A DNA stretch of 64,000 bases, taken from Bin75 sp965212135 (GTDB taxonomy: Bacteria > Nitrospirota > Nitrospiria > Nitrospirales > UBA8639). Where the stretch lies: assembly GCA_965212135.1 (NCBI GenBank), contig OZ243044.1, forward strand, positions 930,001-994,000, given 5' to 3'. Position 1 is the first letter of the stretch. Every line of letters starts with the position of its first letter. The notes below the pieces were generated by a model. That model worked only from the letters and a program-made list of their open reading frames with translations. It was not told the DNA's origin and made no database searches. This document shows positions 1 to 8,198 of this stretch, piece by piece. Made by a program: the position numbers and the translations under genes.

Positions 1-660
1 ATTCTTGAAGTTCTTGATAGTCGAATCAATCAGTTGGTTGAAAGGTCATATACTAAGGGATCTGTGAACCGTAAAGATTTGTTTCCACAAAAATACGAAG
101 GCCAAGACATAGACGACTTTATTTTTTCAATTGCTCCGCGTCCTCGTGATGTGATCGCCTTCTTCAATACTTTTTTTACGACAGCCACTCATTCCACAAA
201 GATAAGTAAACAGGATTTGAAAACCGCAGAAGGCGAATACTCACAATCTCGCTTGCGAGCATTGAGAGATGAATGGCGTGGAGATTATCCAACCCTGTTA
301 GAATTCGCCAAAATTCTTCAGGGACAATCAACATCCTTTAAAATTGAAACAATCAAGCCCACACAAGTTTCCGATTTATGTTTACAACAAGTCATTTCTG
401 AAAACCCAGGGAGAAGGGATATTCTTCTGAACTACGCAATACAAGTAGTCAATTGCATACTCGACATTCCCACTTTCACAATTCTACTGATGCGATCCTT
501 TTATCACGTTGGGCTCATTGGGATCAAACTACAGCCCCATGAGTCTGTGTCATACGTAGACAAATATAGGGTTATATCCAATAGCGAAATCACACTTAGT
601 ACCAGTGTCGTTATTTTCCCACCCTATAGAAGAGCACTCGGCATTGTGGAAAAAAAGTAA
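1..660 (+). CDS. C-terminal part of a probable P-loop ATPase (Sll1717-like), truncated by the window edge
   Basis: The frame is open from base 1, so the gene starts outside the window; a TTG at 34 is only an internal codon. The visible part is about 219 residues. Near its start it has the motif RPRDVIAFFN, followed by a helix with KISKQDLKTAEGEYS and then RLRALRDEW. This order (RPRD-hydrophobic, then an I-S-x-x-D-hydrophobic-x-x-A-E-x-x-Y-S helix) is what I recall from the C-terminal end of P-loop ATPases of the Sll1717 family, proteins often found near defence genes. The Walker motifs would lie upstream and cannot be checked. The remaining 110 residues carry no motif I know. The DNA is clearly richer in A and T than secA next to it, which suggests recent acquisition. 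Confidence 0.5.
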   Translation: MLEVLDSRINQLVERSYTKGSVNRKDLFPQKYEGQDIDDFIFSIAPRPRDVIAFFNTFFTTATHSTKISKQDLKTAEGEYSQSRLRALRDEWRGDYPTLLEFAKILQGQSTSFKIETIKPTQVSDLCLQQVISENPGRRDILLNYAIQVVNCILDIPTFTILLMRSFYHVGLIGIKLQPHESVSYVDKYRVISNSEITLSTSVVIFPPYRRALGIVEKK

Positions 661-759
661 CACCATTTGCTAAATTTTCATTCCAACTATTTCCCACATA
701 CAAAGTTAGGGGCTACGCCCACACAACACACCATATGCACAGTTGTAGATTCTACCGCC

Positions 760-3486
760 TCACGCCCCATGACATTTTTTGTATTTTTTGCCGCTGCCGC
801 AGGGGCACGGTTCGTTGCGGCCAACTTTGGCCTGCGTCCGATGGACGGTTTGCGCCACCGGCTCGGCGGCGCCTCGATTGAAGACCATGGGGGGCGGTGA
901 CGCGGCGTCATCTTCCATGGGAGGCCGTTCCCCTTTGACCACCTGCACTCTAAACAGCCGCTCAAGCGCGTCGGACTTGATGCGGTCCATCATGGCGGCA
1001 AACATGTCAAAGCCTTCCCGCTTATACTCCGCCAGCGGGTCTTTCTGCCCGTACCCTCTTAGCCCGATGCCGTCCCGGAGCTGATCCATTCCCAGCAGAT
1101 GTTCCTTCCAATGATGATCAATGACCTGCAGGATCAACGCCCGTTCAAGCTGACGCCGGACCTCGGACCCGACGGCCTCGTCCCGTTCCCGCTGCTTCTG
1201 CGCAAAGAGCGCCTTCGCGCGTTCACGCAATTCATCGCGCAGACCATCCCGTCCCATGTCCGCCATGTCCTCGCCCGCCATGACCACCGCGCCAAACTGC
1301 GCGAGGACGGCTTCACGCAACCCTTCCAGATCCCAGGCTTCGGCATAGGCTTCTTCCGGACAGTGGGTATTGATTAAGGCATCCGCGACGTTGGACAGCC
1401 AATCCTCCACGTCCTCTTCAATGGAATCCCCGGCGAGGACACCGGCGCGATGGGCATAGATAATTTCGCGCTGTTTATTCATGACGTCGTCATACTCAAG
1501 AATCTGTTTGCGGATTTCAAAATTATGCGCCTCGACTTTCTTCTGCGCGTTTTCAATGGACCTGGTGACCATCCGGTGTTCAATGGGCACCCCTTCCTCC
1601 ATGCCCAGTTTCAACATCAGATTGGAAACCCGTTCAGACGCAAAAATACGCATCAAATCGTCTTCAAGGGACAGGAAGAAGCGGGACGACCCCGGATCGC
1701 CCTGGCGACCGGAACGGCCTCGAAGCTGATTGTCAATCCGGCGGCTTTCGTGCCGCTCCGTGCCGACAATGTGCAATCCGCCCGCCGCCAGCACGTCTGT
1801 CTTTTCGGCTTCGCACTGCTCCTGAATCCTGGCCAGCGCCGCCTGTTTTTGTTCCTCGGTCAGCTTGTCGCCCCGATAGACCACCTGCTGCTTGTATAAG
1901 GCATCGGCGCTACCGCCCAGCACAATATCCGTGCCCCGCCCGGCCATGTTGGTGGCCAGCGTCACCGCGCCCCTGCCTCCGGCCTGTGAAATAATTTCCG
2001 CCTCTTTTTCATGAAATTTGGCATTCAGGACATGGTGCTTCACGCCTTTGTGTTTGAGAATCTTGGAAAGACGTTCCGACTTTTCAATGGAAATCGTGCC
2101 CACCAGCACGGGTTGCCCCTGTTCGTAGTATTCCTTGACTTCCTGGGCAATCGCCTCGAATTTTTCCCGTTCCGTCCGATACACCACGTCCGAATGGTCC
2201 TGCCGAATCATCGGACGATTGGGCGGAATGACATTGACGTCCAGATTGTAGATTTTGGCAAACTCCGCCGCTTCGGTATCCGCCGTTCCGGTCATCCCCG
2301 CCAACTTCTTATACATCCGAAAATAGTTCTGAAACGTGATGGACGCCAGGGTTTGATTTTCATTGGCGATGGTCACGCCCTCCTTGGCCTCGACCGCCTG
2401 GTGCAACCCGTCGCTCCACCGCCGGCCCGGCATCAGGCGTCCCGTAAACTCATCAACGATTTGGACTTCTCCGTCTTTGACCACGTAATCCACGTCGCGT
2501 TTATAGAGGGCATGCGCCTGCAAGGCTTTGATAACATGATGCACAATGTCCAGATTGTGGGGGTCATACAGATTCCCGCCGCCCGCCAGCAGGCCATCGT
2601 CGGCCAGCAAGGTTTCGACGCGGGCGTTGCCGTCCTCCGTCAGCGCCACCGTCTTGGATTTTTCTTCAACCGTATAGTCCCGGTCGGCCTTGAGTTTGGG
2701 GATGAGCCGATTGATGCGAGTATAGAGCGTCGTGCTTTGTTCGGCCGGACCCGAGATGATCAGCGGCGTGCGCGCTTCATCAATCAGGATACTGTCCACC
2801 TCGTCCACAATCGCGTACGGCAAATCGCCTTGAACGCGCTGGTGAAGATCCGTCACGACCAGATTATCCCGAAGGTAATCAAACCCGAATTCATTGTTGG
2901 TGCCGTACGTGATATCGGCGCGATAGGCTTCGGGCCTGGTGCAGGGGCGCAGATAATTCAAACGCTTATCCGCCGCCTCATACTCCGGGTCAAAGAGAAA
3001 CGAGGCTTCATGCTGAATCACGCCGACCGAGCACCCCAGCGCATGATACACGGGGCCCATCCATTGCGTGTCGCGTTTCGCCAGGTAATCATTGACCGTC
3101 ACCAGGTGGACGCCTTTGCCCGCCAGGGCATTCAAATACGTGGACAGGGTCGCCACGAGCGTCTTGCCCTCGCCGGTTTTCATTTCCGCAATTTTCCCCG
3201 CGTGCAGCACCATGCCCCCAACAAGCTGGACATCAAAGTGACGCATGCCGATCGTTCGCCGTGAGGCCTCCCGACAGGCGGCAAACGCTTCGGGAAGGAT
3301 CCGGTCCAGCGTCTCTCCGGCTTCAACCCGCTTTTTGAACGTCTGGGTTTTATCCGTCAGCGCCTCGTCGGAAAGGGACCGCAAGGACGGTTCCAGGGCA
3401 TTCATCGCCGCCACGGCCGGTTGAAACGCCTTCAACTCACGATCATTTTTACTTCCAAAAACGAGATTCAGCAGTCTGACAAGCAT
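760..3486 (-). CDS. secA: Protein translocase ATPase SecA
   Basis: SecA drives export of unfolded preproteins through SecYEG with ATP. The 908-residue product has the usual family length. It has Walker A GEGKT at residues 105-109, the DEVD Walker B motif near 228-231, and the helicase-like GRAGRGTD-type region seen as NMAGRGTDIVLGG and RGRSGRQGDPGSS. It ends in the zinc-binding SEC-C tail CPCGSGKKYKKCH, which binds SecB and phospholipid in the family. The ATG at 3486 has GGAGG upstream, with a rather long spacing. A promoter with TTGATT and TATACT lies about 150 bases upstream on the same strand. It is transcribed alone, towards the accessory gene at the window start. Confidence 0.98.
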   Translation of the reverse strand: MLVRLLNLVFGSKNDRELKAFQPAVAAMNALEPSLRSLSDEALTDKTQTFKKRVEAGETLDRILPEAFAACREASRRTIGMRHFDVQLVGGMVLHAGKIAEMKTGEGKTLVATLSTYLNALAGKGVHLVTVNDYLAKRDTQWMGPVYHALGCSVGVIQHEASFLFDPEYEAADKRLNYLRPCTRPEAYRADITYGTNNEFGFDYLRDNLVVTDLHQRVQGDLPYAIVDEVDSILIDEARTPLIISGPAEQSTTLYTRINRLIPKLKADRDYTVEEKSKTVALTEDGNARVETLLADDGLLAGGGNLYDPHNLDIVHHVIKALQAHALYKRDVDYVVKDGEVQIVDEFTGRLMPGRRWSDGLHQAVEAKEGVTIANENQTLASITFQNYFRMYKKLAGMTGTADTEAAEFAKIYNLDVNVIPPNRPMIRQDHSDVVYRTEREKFEAIAQEVKEYYEQGQPVLVGTISIEKSERLSKILKHKGVKHHVLNAKFHEKEAEIISQAGGRGAVTLATNMAGRGTDIVLGGSADALYKQQVVYRGDKLTEEQKQAALARIQEQCEAEKTDVLAAGGLHIVGTERHESRRIDNQLRGRSGRQGDPGSSRFFLSLEDDLMRIFASERVSNLMLKLGMEEGVPIEHRMVTRSIENAQKKVEAHNFEIRKQILEYDDVMNKQREIIYAHRAGVLAGDSIEEDVEDWLSNVADALINTHCPEEAYAEAWDLEGLREAVLAQFGAVVMAGEDMADMGRDGLRDELRERAKALFAQKQRERDEAVGSEVRRQLERALILQVIDHHWKEHLLGMDQLRDGIGLRGYGQKDPLAEYKREGFDMFAAMMDRIKSDALERLFRVQVVKGERPPMEDDAASPPPMVFNRGAAEPVAQTVHRTQAKVGRNEPCPCGSGKKYKKCHGA

Positions 3487-3633
3487 AAGCCTGGCCCAGC
3501 CTCCAAGGGAACGTCCGGGGACGTTCGGCGTTTCTCCGTCACCGTTTCAGTTGATGGAACCTTGCGTTGCCTTCGGGGAAATCCAAAACCGGATTCCGTG
3601 TTGTGACAATGTGCGACAACAGAATTTCCCGCT

Positions 3634-3661
3634 AGTATACCTGAATGGGTTTGTGAATCAA
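3634..3661 (-). promoter_or_regulatory. Probable sigma70-type promoter of secA
   Basis: On the minus strand TTGATT (3661-3656) is followed after 16 bases by TATACT (3639-3634). The start of transcription would fall near 3627, giving a leader of about 140 bases before the secA ATG. The gap 3487-3944 holds no convincing gene; this element and one on the other strand are all I see in it. Confidence 0.5.
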
Positions 3662-3720
3662 CCGAATTGCAATGCGGGAACAGAGTTGCCGGCAGACCGC
3701 GTGACGGCCCTGCGAGTGGT

Positions 3721-3749
3721 TTGAAAGACCTGTCTCCCTGTGATAGACT
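3721..3749 (+). promoter_or_regulatory. Probable sigma70-type promoter of the TPR-tonB-exbBD operon
   Basis: TTGAAA at 3721-3726 is followed after 17 bases by TAGACT at 3744-3749. The spacing is ideal and the element is about 200 bases before the first gene of the operon, so a long leader is implied. Confidence 0.35.
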
Positions 3750-3944
3750 GCGGCGTTCGTCAATGAGATTTCGCGGCTTGCGAAGTGTATTCGGAACGAC
3801 GCTCGTCAAGACATTCACCTGGTTGACTCTTGTGTTTTCTTCCAGACTGCCAATTTCTCAACGACCGAGTCATTCGCAAAATGGGAACTGTGCGATTCCC
3901 GTGATGGCGGGGTTACCGACCCGAATTGCCTCTGGTGATCAGTC

Positions 3945-5045
3945 ATGCCCGTAAGCCAAAACCCAGTGATGAAGCAACACCGGAAGACGCGCAATGGAGG
4001 AAGCCAATTCCGTGCCGGCGCCATCGCGGCGCTTCTGGCGCTGGCCGGTCTGGCGCTGCCGGGTCCCGGCTGGGCCGACAAGGCGCAACATCTGTACGAT
4101 GATGCGTTGACCTACCTCCAACGCCAGGATTTCCGGCAAGCGGCCACGTCGCTCAAGAACGCGCTGGAGGTGTTCCCCCGCTTTGCGGCCGCGCACCGCC
4201 TCCTCGGAGTCGTCTCGTTTAACGGCTTACAGCAACCTCAAGAGGCCATCACCCATCTGAAACAAGCCGTCGCCCTTCACCCCAACTTCGCGCAGGCGTA
4301 TCTTGATTTGGGAATCATTTATCAACACCAGAACGATCCGGAGTCGGCAAAAGCCGCGCTCTTGAAAGCCGTGGAAATTTATCCTCAATCCTCCGACGCT
4401 CAACTCAATTTGGCCCTGGTGCACGGCCAACTGGGAGCCGTGGAGGAAGCGATTCGCGCCTATCAAGCTACGCTCGCCCTGGATGCCAATCAGCCAACGG
4501 CCCTGTATAACCTTGCCGCACTGTACGACCGCCAGGGGAACACGGCCCAGGCGAAACAGCATCTTCAACAATTGACCCGCATGGATCCCGGTCACGCCGG
4601 CATCGGGCTGCTGCGGGCACGGCTCGCGGAAAAAGACGGGGAGACGACGGAGGCGACGGAGGCGTACCAAAAAATCCTGCAAACAAATCCCGATTCCGTC
4701 GAAGCCCATTATGCCATGGGACTGCTCTTGCAAGCCCGGGACCAAACTCAAAAAGCCGCGACCCACTTCCAGGAAGTCATTCGCCTCTCTCCGGAACACG
4801 CCGAAGCCCACCTGAACCTGGGCGTCCTCTTTGTGAACCTCAACAAGCTCGACCAGGCGGAACAGGAATATCGGACCGCCCTGTCCCTGAACCCGAAACT
4901 GCTTGAGGGCTATTACAATCTCGGCGTGCTGTATGAGTTCCACCGAAACGACGCATCCCAGGCCGTGGCCCAATACCGCCAGTACAAAAAACTCGGGGGC
5001 CAAGACGAGCGCGTACAAAACCTGCTGAAAAAAATCGGGCCATGA
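3945..5045 (+). CDS. Periplasmic tetratricopeptide-repeat protein, first gene of a TonB/ExbBD operon
   Basis: The 366-residue product has a basic N-terminus and a hydrophobic stretch (about residues 24-41) ending in GPGWA-D, a likely signal peptide, so it should work in the periplasm. The rest is a chain of TPR units of about 34 residues; typical ends are AHYAMGLLLQAR, AHLNLGVLFVNLNK and GYYNLGVLYEF, each with the expected small residues. TPR arrays bind other proteins. Its TGA overlaps the ATG of tonB as ATGA, so the two are probably translationally coupled. I infer a scaffold or adaptor for the TonB/ExbB/ExbD complex encoded next to it. A second ATG eight codons in would also keep the signal peptide. 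Confidence 0.85.
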   Translation: MPVSQNPVMKQHRKTRNGGSQFRAGAIAALLALAGLALPGPGWADKAQHLYDDALTYLQRQDFRQAATSLKNALEVFPRFAAAHRLLGVVSFNGLQQPQEAITHLKQAVALHPNFAQAYLDLGIIYQHQNDPESAKAALLKAVEIYPQSSDAQLNLALVHGQLGAVEEAIRAYQATLALDANQPTALYNLAALYDRQGNTAQAKQHLQQLTRMDPGHAGIGLLRARLAEKDGETTEATEAYQKILQTNPDSVEAHYAMGLLLQARDQTQKAATHFQEVIRLSPEHAEAHLNLGVLFVNLNKLDQAEQEYRTALSLNPKLLEGYYNLGVLYEFHRNDASQAVAQYRQYKKLGGQDERVQNLLKKIGP

Positions 5046-5878
5046 GCTACCTCGATTCCTTGACCATGATCCGCCCTGAAGACTCGTTTTTGCGATTCGG
5101 GACGTGGTCCGTGCTGTTGCACGTCGGCACCATCGCGCTCTTCGGTTTCCTGCACATCGCTCGCCCCATTGAAGAACCCATGCCGCTGGTGACCGTCACG
5201 CTCCTGAAACCGCCGCCGGTTCAAACACCGCCCATGCTCCGCACGGAACAACCTGCCGCGCCCCAACAGCTTCTTCCCGTGCAGAAGCAGCTTCGTCTTC
5301 CCTCGCAACCCACCGCAAAAGCGATGGATATTCCCCCTCCCCCCACGCGCCCCGCCGTTCCGCCGGTCACACGCAAAACCCTTTACGACCGGCGCGCCTC
5401 CAACGTGGTTAAACTGAAAAATTTCACGAAGCTGGCCCGTCGCCCCGCCACCTCGTTGCCTCTCCCGTCAACGATATCCGCCATTCCCATGAGACAGGCA
5501 ACATCGGGGGTCAGCCGGCCGGCCCCCCGGATGACATCGCATGGGGCGTCGGACACCACACCCAAACGGGTCCTGCACTCCGGGCCCACGGGGCCTTTGC
5601 AATCACAAGAAGTGGCGCCTGACCAAGCCCCTGAGCCCGTCTATCCGGCACAGGCTCGCAAAAAAGGATGGGAAGGAACGGTCATCGTCCGCGTGGAAGT
5701 TCGACCTGACGGCAGGCCGGAGAACGTCACCGTGCGACAGAGCAGCGGACACGATGAATTCGACGAGGCCGCGATTGAAGCCGTGGAAAAATGGACCTTT
5801 CGCCCGGCCAAAGACGGGAATATCCCGTTTCGCAAAGTCGTGGACCTTCCCATTCGCTTTGCGTTGAAAAAGAGGTAG
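5042..5878 (+). CDS. tonB: TonB-family energy transducer
   Basis: TonB proteins carry energy from the ExbB/ExbD motor across the periplasm to outer-membrane receptors. The 278-residue product has one N-terminal membrane segment (about residues 20-40), a long Pro-rich middle, and a C-terminal TonB domain from about residue 195. The domain shows the family pattern YPAQARKKGWEG, then V-V-x-V-x-x-DG, SSGHDEFDEAAIEA and KWTFRPAK. The ATG overlaps the stop of the TPR gene. exbB and exbD follow directly, so this is a complete Ton-type module. No TonB-dependent receptor is seen nearby, so the cargo is unknown. Confidence 0.9.
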   Translation: MSYLDSLTMIRPEDSFLRFGTWSVLLHVGTIALFGFLHIARPIEEPMPLVTVTLLKPPPVQTPPMLRTEQPAAPQQLLPVQKQLRLPSQPTAKAMDIPPPPTRPAVPPVTRKTLYDRRASNVVKLKNFTKLARRPATSLPLPSTISAIPMRQATSGVSRPAPRMTSHGASDTTPKRVLHSGPTGPLQSQEVAPDQAPEPVYPAQARKKGWEGTVIVRVEVRPDGRPENVTVRQSSGHDEFDEAAIEAVEKWTFRPAKDGNIPFRKVVDLPIRFALKKR

Positions 5879-5911
5879 CGACATGTTCAACATCAACGAG
5901 GTGTACCACAC

Positions 5912-6505
5912 ATGATAGACATCCTGATAGCCGGCGGATGGCTGATACTTCCCCTGCTCGTCTGCTCCATCGTCGCCGTATCCATTATTCTTGAGCGGGG
6001 CTGGTATTTTTACCGATTACCCAGAACCGATGACGCCAATCGGATGATTGAGCTGGCGACGCAAGGCCACTTCTCCGACGCGCTGGCGATCAACGAACGC
6101 CTGTCTCATCCCGTGTTGCGAGTCCTGACGGCGGGCATTCTCGCGCGCGACGCCGCGCCGGAAAAAGCCATGGAAGCCGCAGGCGTCGCCGAATTGCGCG
6201 ACATGAAACGAGGCATGGCCGCGTTGGACACCATCATTACGCTCGCGCCGTTGCTGGGGTTGCTCGGCACCATCATCGGCATGATTGATTCGTTCGGCAT
6301 CATGGCCAATCAGGGCATTGGGCAGCCTCACGCCGTCACCGGGGGCGTCGCGGAAGCGTTAATCTGCACGGCCACGGGCATTTTCGTCGCCGTGATCGCC
6401 CTGGTCCCCTACAACTGGTTCCTCGCACGGATTGAAGGACTGACGGAACAGATTGAACAGTACGCCACGCGCAACGAATCCGCGCTGCAAGCCAGAACCC
6501 GCTGA
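5912..6505 (+). CDS. exbB: ExbB/MotA/TolQ-family proton channel protein
   Basis: Forms, with ExbD, the inner-membrane proton channel that powers TonB. The 197-residue product has a membrane segment near residues 6-28 and two more near 105-130 and 145-170. Between them is the conserved family stretch TIITLAPLLGLLGTIIGMI, followed by GGVAEALICTATG, which lines the channel in relatives. It lies 33 bases after tonB and 10 bases before exbD. The length is on the short side but complete for the simple ExbB type. Confidence 0.92.
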   Translation: MIDILIAGGWLILPLLVCSIVAVSIILERGWYFYRLPRTDDANRMIELATQGHFSDALAINERLSHPVLRVLTAGILARDAAPEKAMEAAGVAELRDMKRGMAALDTIITLAPLLGLLGTIIGMIDSFGIMANQGIGQPHAVTGGVAEALICTATGIFVAVIALVPYNWFLARIEGLTEQIEQYATRNESALQARTR

Positions 6506-6515
6506 TCGCATCCAC

Positions 6516-6923
6516 ATGAAACTGCCTCCCCACGCCAAACGAAAAGCCCGGATAGAAATTATCCCCATGATTGACACCATGTTTTTTCTCCTGGTGTTTT
6601 TCATGATCGCCACGCTGTCCATGACCCTCCAACGGGGCATGCCGGTCAATCTGCCGGAAAGCAGCACGGCGACCGGCGACATTCCCAACCAGGTCTCCCT
6701 CACACTCGCAGAAAACGGCGATTTATTTTTCAACAAGGAGCCGGTGACAGTCCGGGAGATTGCCCCCCGCCTGCAAGACATGTTGCTCAAACAGAGCGAA
6801 CCGTCCGTCGTCATCAATGCCGACAAAGCCGTCCCGCATGGCCGCGTGGTTGCCGTCATGGACGCCGTAAGAAAAACCGGCATTACCGCCATGGCGATTG
6901 CCACCGGTCTGGAAAAGGGGTAG
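6516..6923 (+). CDS. exbD: ExbD/TolR-family proton channel protein
   Basis: Partner of ExbB. The 135-residue product starts with a basic cytoplasmic tail, then the single membrane helix with the key acid in IEIIPMIDTMFFLLVFFM (Asp of MID is the family's proton-carrying residue). The periplasmic domain ends in the usual GRVVAVMDAVRKTGITAMAI. I chose the ATG at 6516 because the longer frame overlaps exbB and adds residues not typical of the family. The last 17 codons and the terminator are duplicated 390 bases downstream, on the far side of an antitoxin gene. Confidence 0.92.
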   Translation: MKLPPHAKRKARIEIIPMIDTMFFLLVFFMIATLSMTLQRGMPVNLPESSTATGDIPNQVSLTLAENGDLFFNKEPVTVREIAPRLQDMLLKQSEPSVVINADKAVPHGRVVAVMDAVRKTGITAMAIATGLEKG

Positions 6924-6933
6924 CGACCCCTTT
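6871..6933 (+). repeat. Direct repeat, copy 1: exbD 3' end plus terminator stem
   Basis: This 63-bp stretch matches 7261-7323 with four differences. It covers the last codons of exbD, its stop and most of the terminator hairpin. Between the two copies lies 327 bp holding the higA-type gene. The match stops in the T-run of the terminator: here ccccttt is followed by ggcaaag, in copy 2 by another t and ctc. Confidence 0.95.
6914..6933 (+). terminator. exbD terminator hairpin with its T-run lost
   Basis: AAAGGGGT (6914-6921), loop AGCG, ACCCCTTT (6926-6933) form a perfect 8-bp stem across the exbD stop codon. The T-run expected after it is cut short by ggcaaag, so read-through into the antitoxin gene is likely. 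Confidence 0.5.
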
Positions 6934-6948
6934 GGCAAAGAGAACGTG

Positions 6949-7236
6949 ATGGGACTGCATCGTCCACCACATCCGGGCCGCTCAATCAGGCGGGACTGCC
7001 TGGAAGCTCTCCAGCTAACGGTCACAGATGGCGCAAAGATACTGGGAATCACACGGCATATGCTGTCGAAGATGCTGAATGGACAGGCCGTGATTGCTCC
7101 GGAGAGGGCTGTACGGCTGGAAAAAGCTTTTGGCGGAACCGCCCAAAGCTGGCTTGCGCTTCAGCAGGCGTATGATCTCGGCCAGGTAGAACGAGGAACA
7201 ATCAAAGTGCAACCAGCCCAGCCTATCCTGCTCTAA
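6949..7236 (+). CDS. higA: HigA-type antitoxin / XRE-family regulator without a toxin gene
   Basis: The 95-residue product from the ATG at 6949 reads like the HigA addiction-module antidote family: HPGRSIRRDCLEAL near the start, a helix-turn-helix of the type GAKILGITRHMLSKMLNGQA, then ERAVRLEKAFGGTAQSWLALQ. HigA proteins bind their toxin HigB and repress the shared promoter. higB normally lies directly upstream of higA; here only 25 bases separate the gene from exbD, and no toxin frame is seen on either strand nearby. The gene sits inside a unit flanked by 63-bp direct repeats of the exbD 3' end. It may protect against a toxin encoded elsewhere or act only as a regulator. Confidence 0.85.
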   Translation: MGLHRPPHPGRSIRRDCLEALQLTVTDGAKILGITRHMLSKMLNGQAVIAPERAVRLEKAFGGTAQSWLALQQAYDLGQVERGTIKVQPAQPILL

Positions 7237-7260
7237 AAATTCCAATCGTGTATCCCGCGA

Positions 7261-7323
7261 GAAAAACGGGCATTACCGCCATGGCGATTGCCACCGGTCG
7301 GGAAAAGGGGTAGTGGCCCCTTT
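7261..7323 (+). repeat. Direct repeat, copy 2: detached exbD 3' end
   Basis: Same 63 bp as 6871-6933 with four differences. Read in the exbD frame it still gives the ExbD tail RKTGITAMAIATG followed by REKG and a stop; of the two differences inside the coding part one is silent and one changes Leu to Arg. It is not joined to any gene body, so it is either the original exbD end cut off by the insertion or the far end of the inserted unit. Confidence 0.95.
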
Positions 7324-7325
7324 TC
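7302..7325 (+). terminator. Intact copy of the exbD-type terminator, now behind the antitoxin gene
   Basis: GAAAAGGGG (7302-7310), loop of six, CCCCTTTTC (7317-7325): a 9-bp stem whose 3' arm contains the T-run. It now serves as a terminator for higA. The gap 7326-7444 holds no gene that I can see. Confidence 0.6.
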
Positions 7326-7444
7326 TCTTCATTTCACAGCTTCGCGAAAATTTTCGACTTTCTGGCAATCCACGGATTAAGTTCCGTGGTCACGGGTCAA
7401 TGTGGCTGGCCAAGAAAAAACGAGATCTTAAGTTGCAGGGGAAG

Positions 7445-8197
7445 TTACTTTTTGGGGGAAGTTACTCTTTCTACAATGCTAGCGAGCATTTCGTCTAATT
7501 GTTTCACTCCCAACATATTCAACATAATTCGTCCACCCCGTCTGTTCAGTCTCTTCATAAGTTCACGGAAATTATTTCTTTTATAAATATCAGGATCGTC
7601 GTTGCATTCGAGAGATTTGCCGAGCACGCGAATCACGCCACTAAAAATTTCTTGGCTCATACTTGCCGAGGAACGTTCAATTAAGCTTGCGCGAACGTCG
7701 GAATCGCGCAACAGGATTCGCAGGGTATCTTTCAAATCGTAATCATGGCAACGGGAAGCAAGATAACCCATCCACCAGAGACGGGCGATGGCATTGTCAC
7801 GAATCAACCCTCGCGTACCTGAAACAAAGTAATGCTTCAAGATATATTTAACGGCTTTGTCGGCGCCGGTTGGAATTCTGTTCCACCGTTTGGCTGTATA
7901 TGGTTTTGCCAAAACATGTGTAGCGTAAGTCCAAATGCGCTCTTCCGCCGCTTGTTGCAGAGACAAATTTCCAAATGCCGCATAGATAGCAAGGACATTT
8001 TTTTGATCGTCAACTTCGGTCATATTCCCGTTCAGTGTATCAAAACATGACCCATCAACCGACTGGGACATTTCTCCATATCCGTCAAGGATAGGGCTCG
8101 TCGCACCATCTTCATTGCGGTACCAGGGTAGATTCTCTTTTACCTTTTCCCGTAGCGTGTCCAGTGCGTCTTGTCTGAAAAAACGGATGCGTTGCAT
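7445..8197 (-). CDS. DUF6339-like protein, last gene of the methyltransferase/GHKL operon
   Basis: The 250-residue product has no signal peptide or membrane helix. Its middle carries AAEERIWTYATHVLAKPYTAKRW and then NAIARLWWMGYLAS; this pairing of an x-E-R-hydrophobic-W-x-Y-x-T-H stretch with R-L-W-W-x-G-Y is what I remember as typical of DUF6339, a family of unknown biochemical role that tends to sit beside DNA methyltransferases and GHKL ATPases. Its ATG follows the stop of the upstream gene after one base (TGACATG), so it is co-translated with it. No nuclease or other catalytic motif is visible. The assignment to DUF6339 is from memory. Confidence 0.65.
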   Translation of the reverse strand: MQRIRFFRQDALDTLREKVKENLPWYRNEDGATSPILDGYGEMSQSVDGSCFDTLNGNMTEVDDQKNVLAIYAAFGNLSLQQAAEERIWTYATHVLAKPYTAKRWNRIPTGADKAVKYILKHYFVSGTRGLIRDNAIARLWWMGYLASRCHDYDLKDTLRILLRDSDVRASLIERSSASMSQEIFSGVIRVLGKSLECNDDPDIYKRNNFRELMKRLNRRGGRIMLNMLGVKQLDEMLASIVERVTSPKK

Positions 8198-8198
8198 G

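Noticed and set aside
2011..3264. Plus-strand open frame of 417 codons
   Set aside because: It lies fully antisense to the conserved secA and has no recognisable domain.
7438..7466. Two copies of ggggaagttact, 17 bases apart, at the end of the DUF6339-like gene
   Set aside because: The repeat is only 12 bp and lies in and just after coding sequence; it gives no sign of mobility or regulation.
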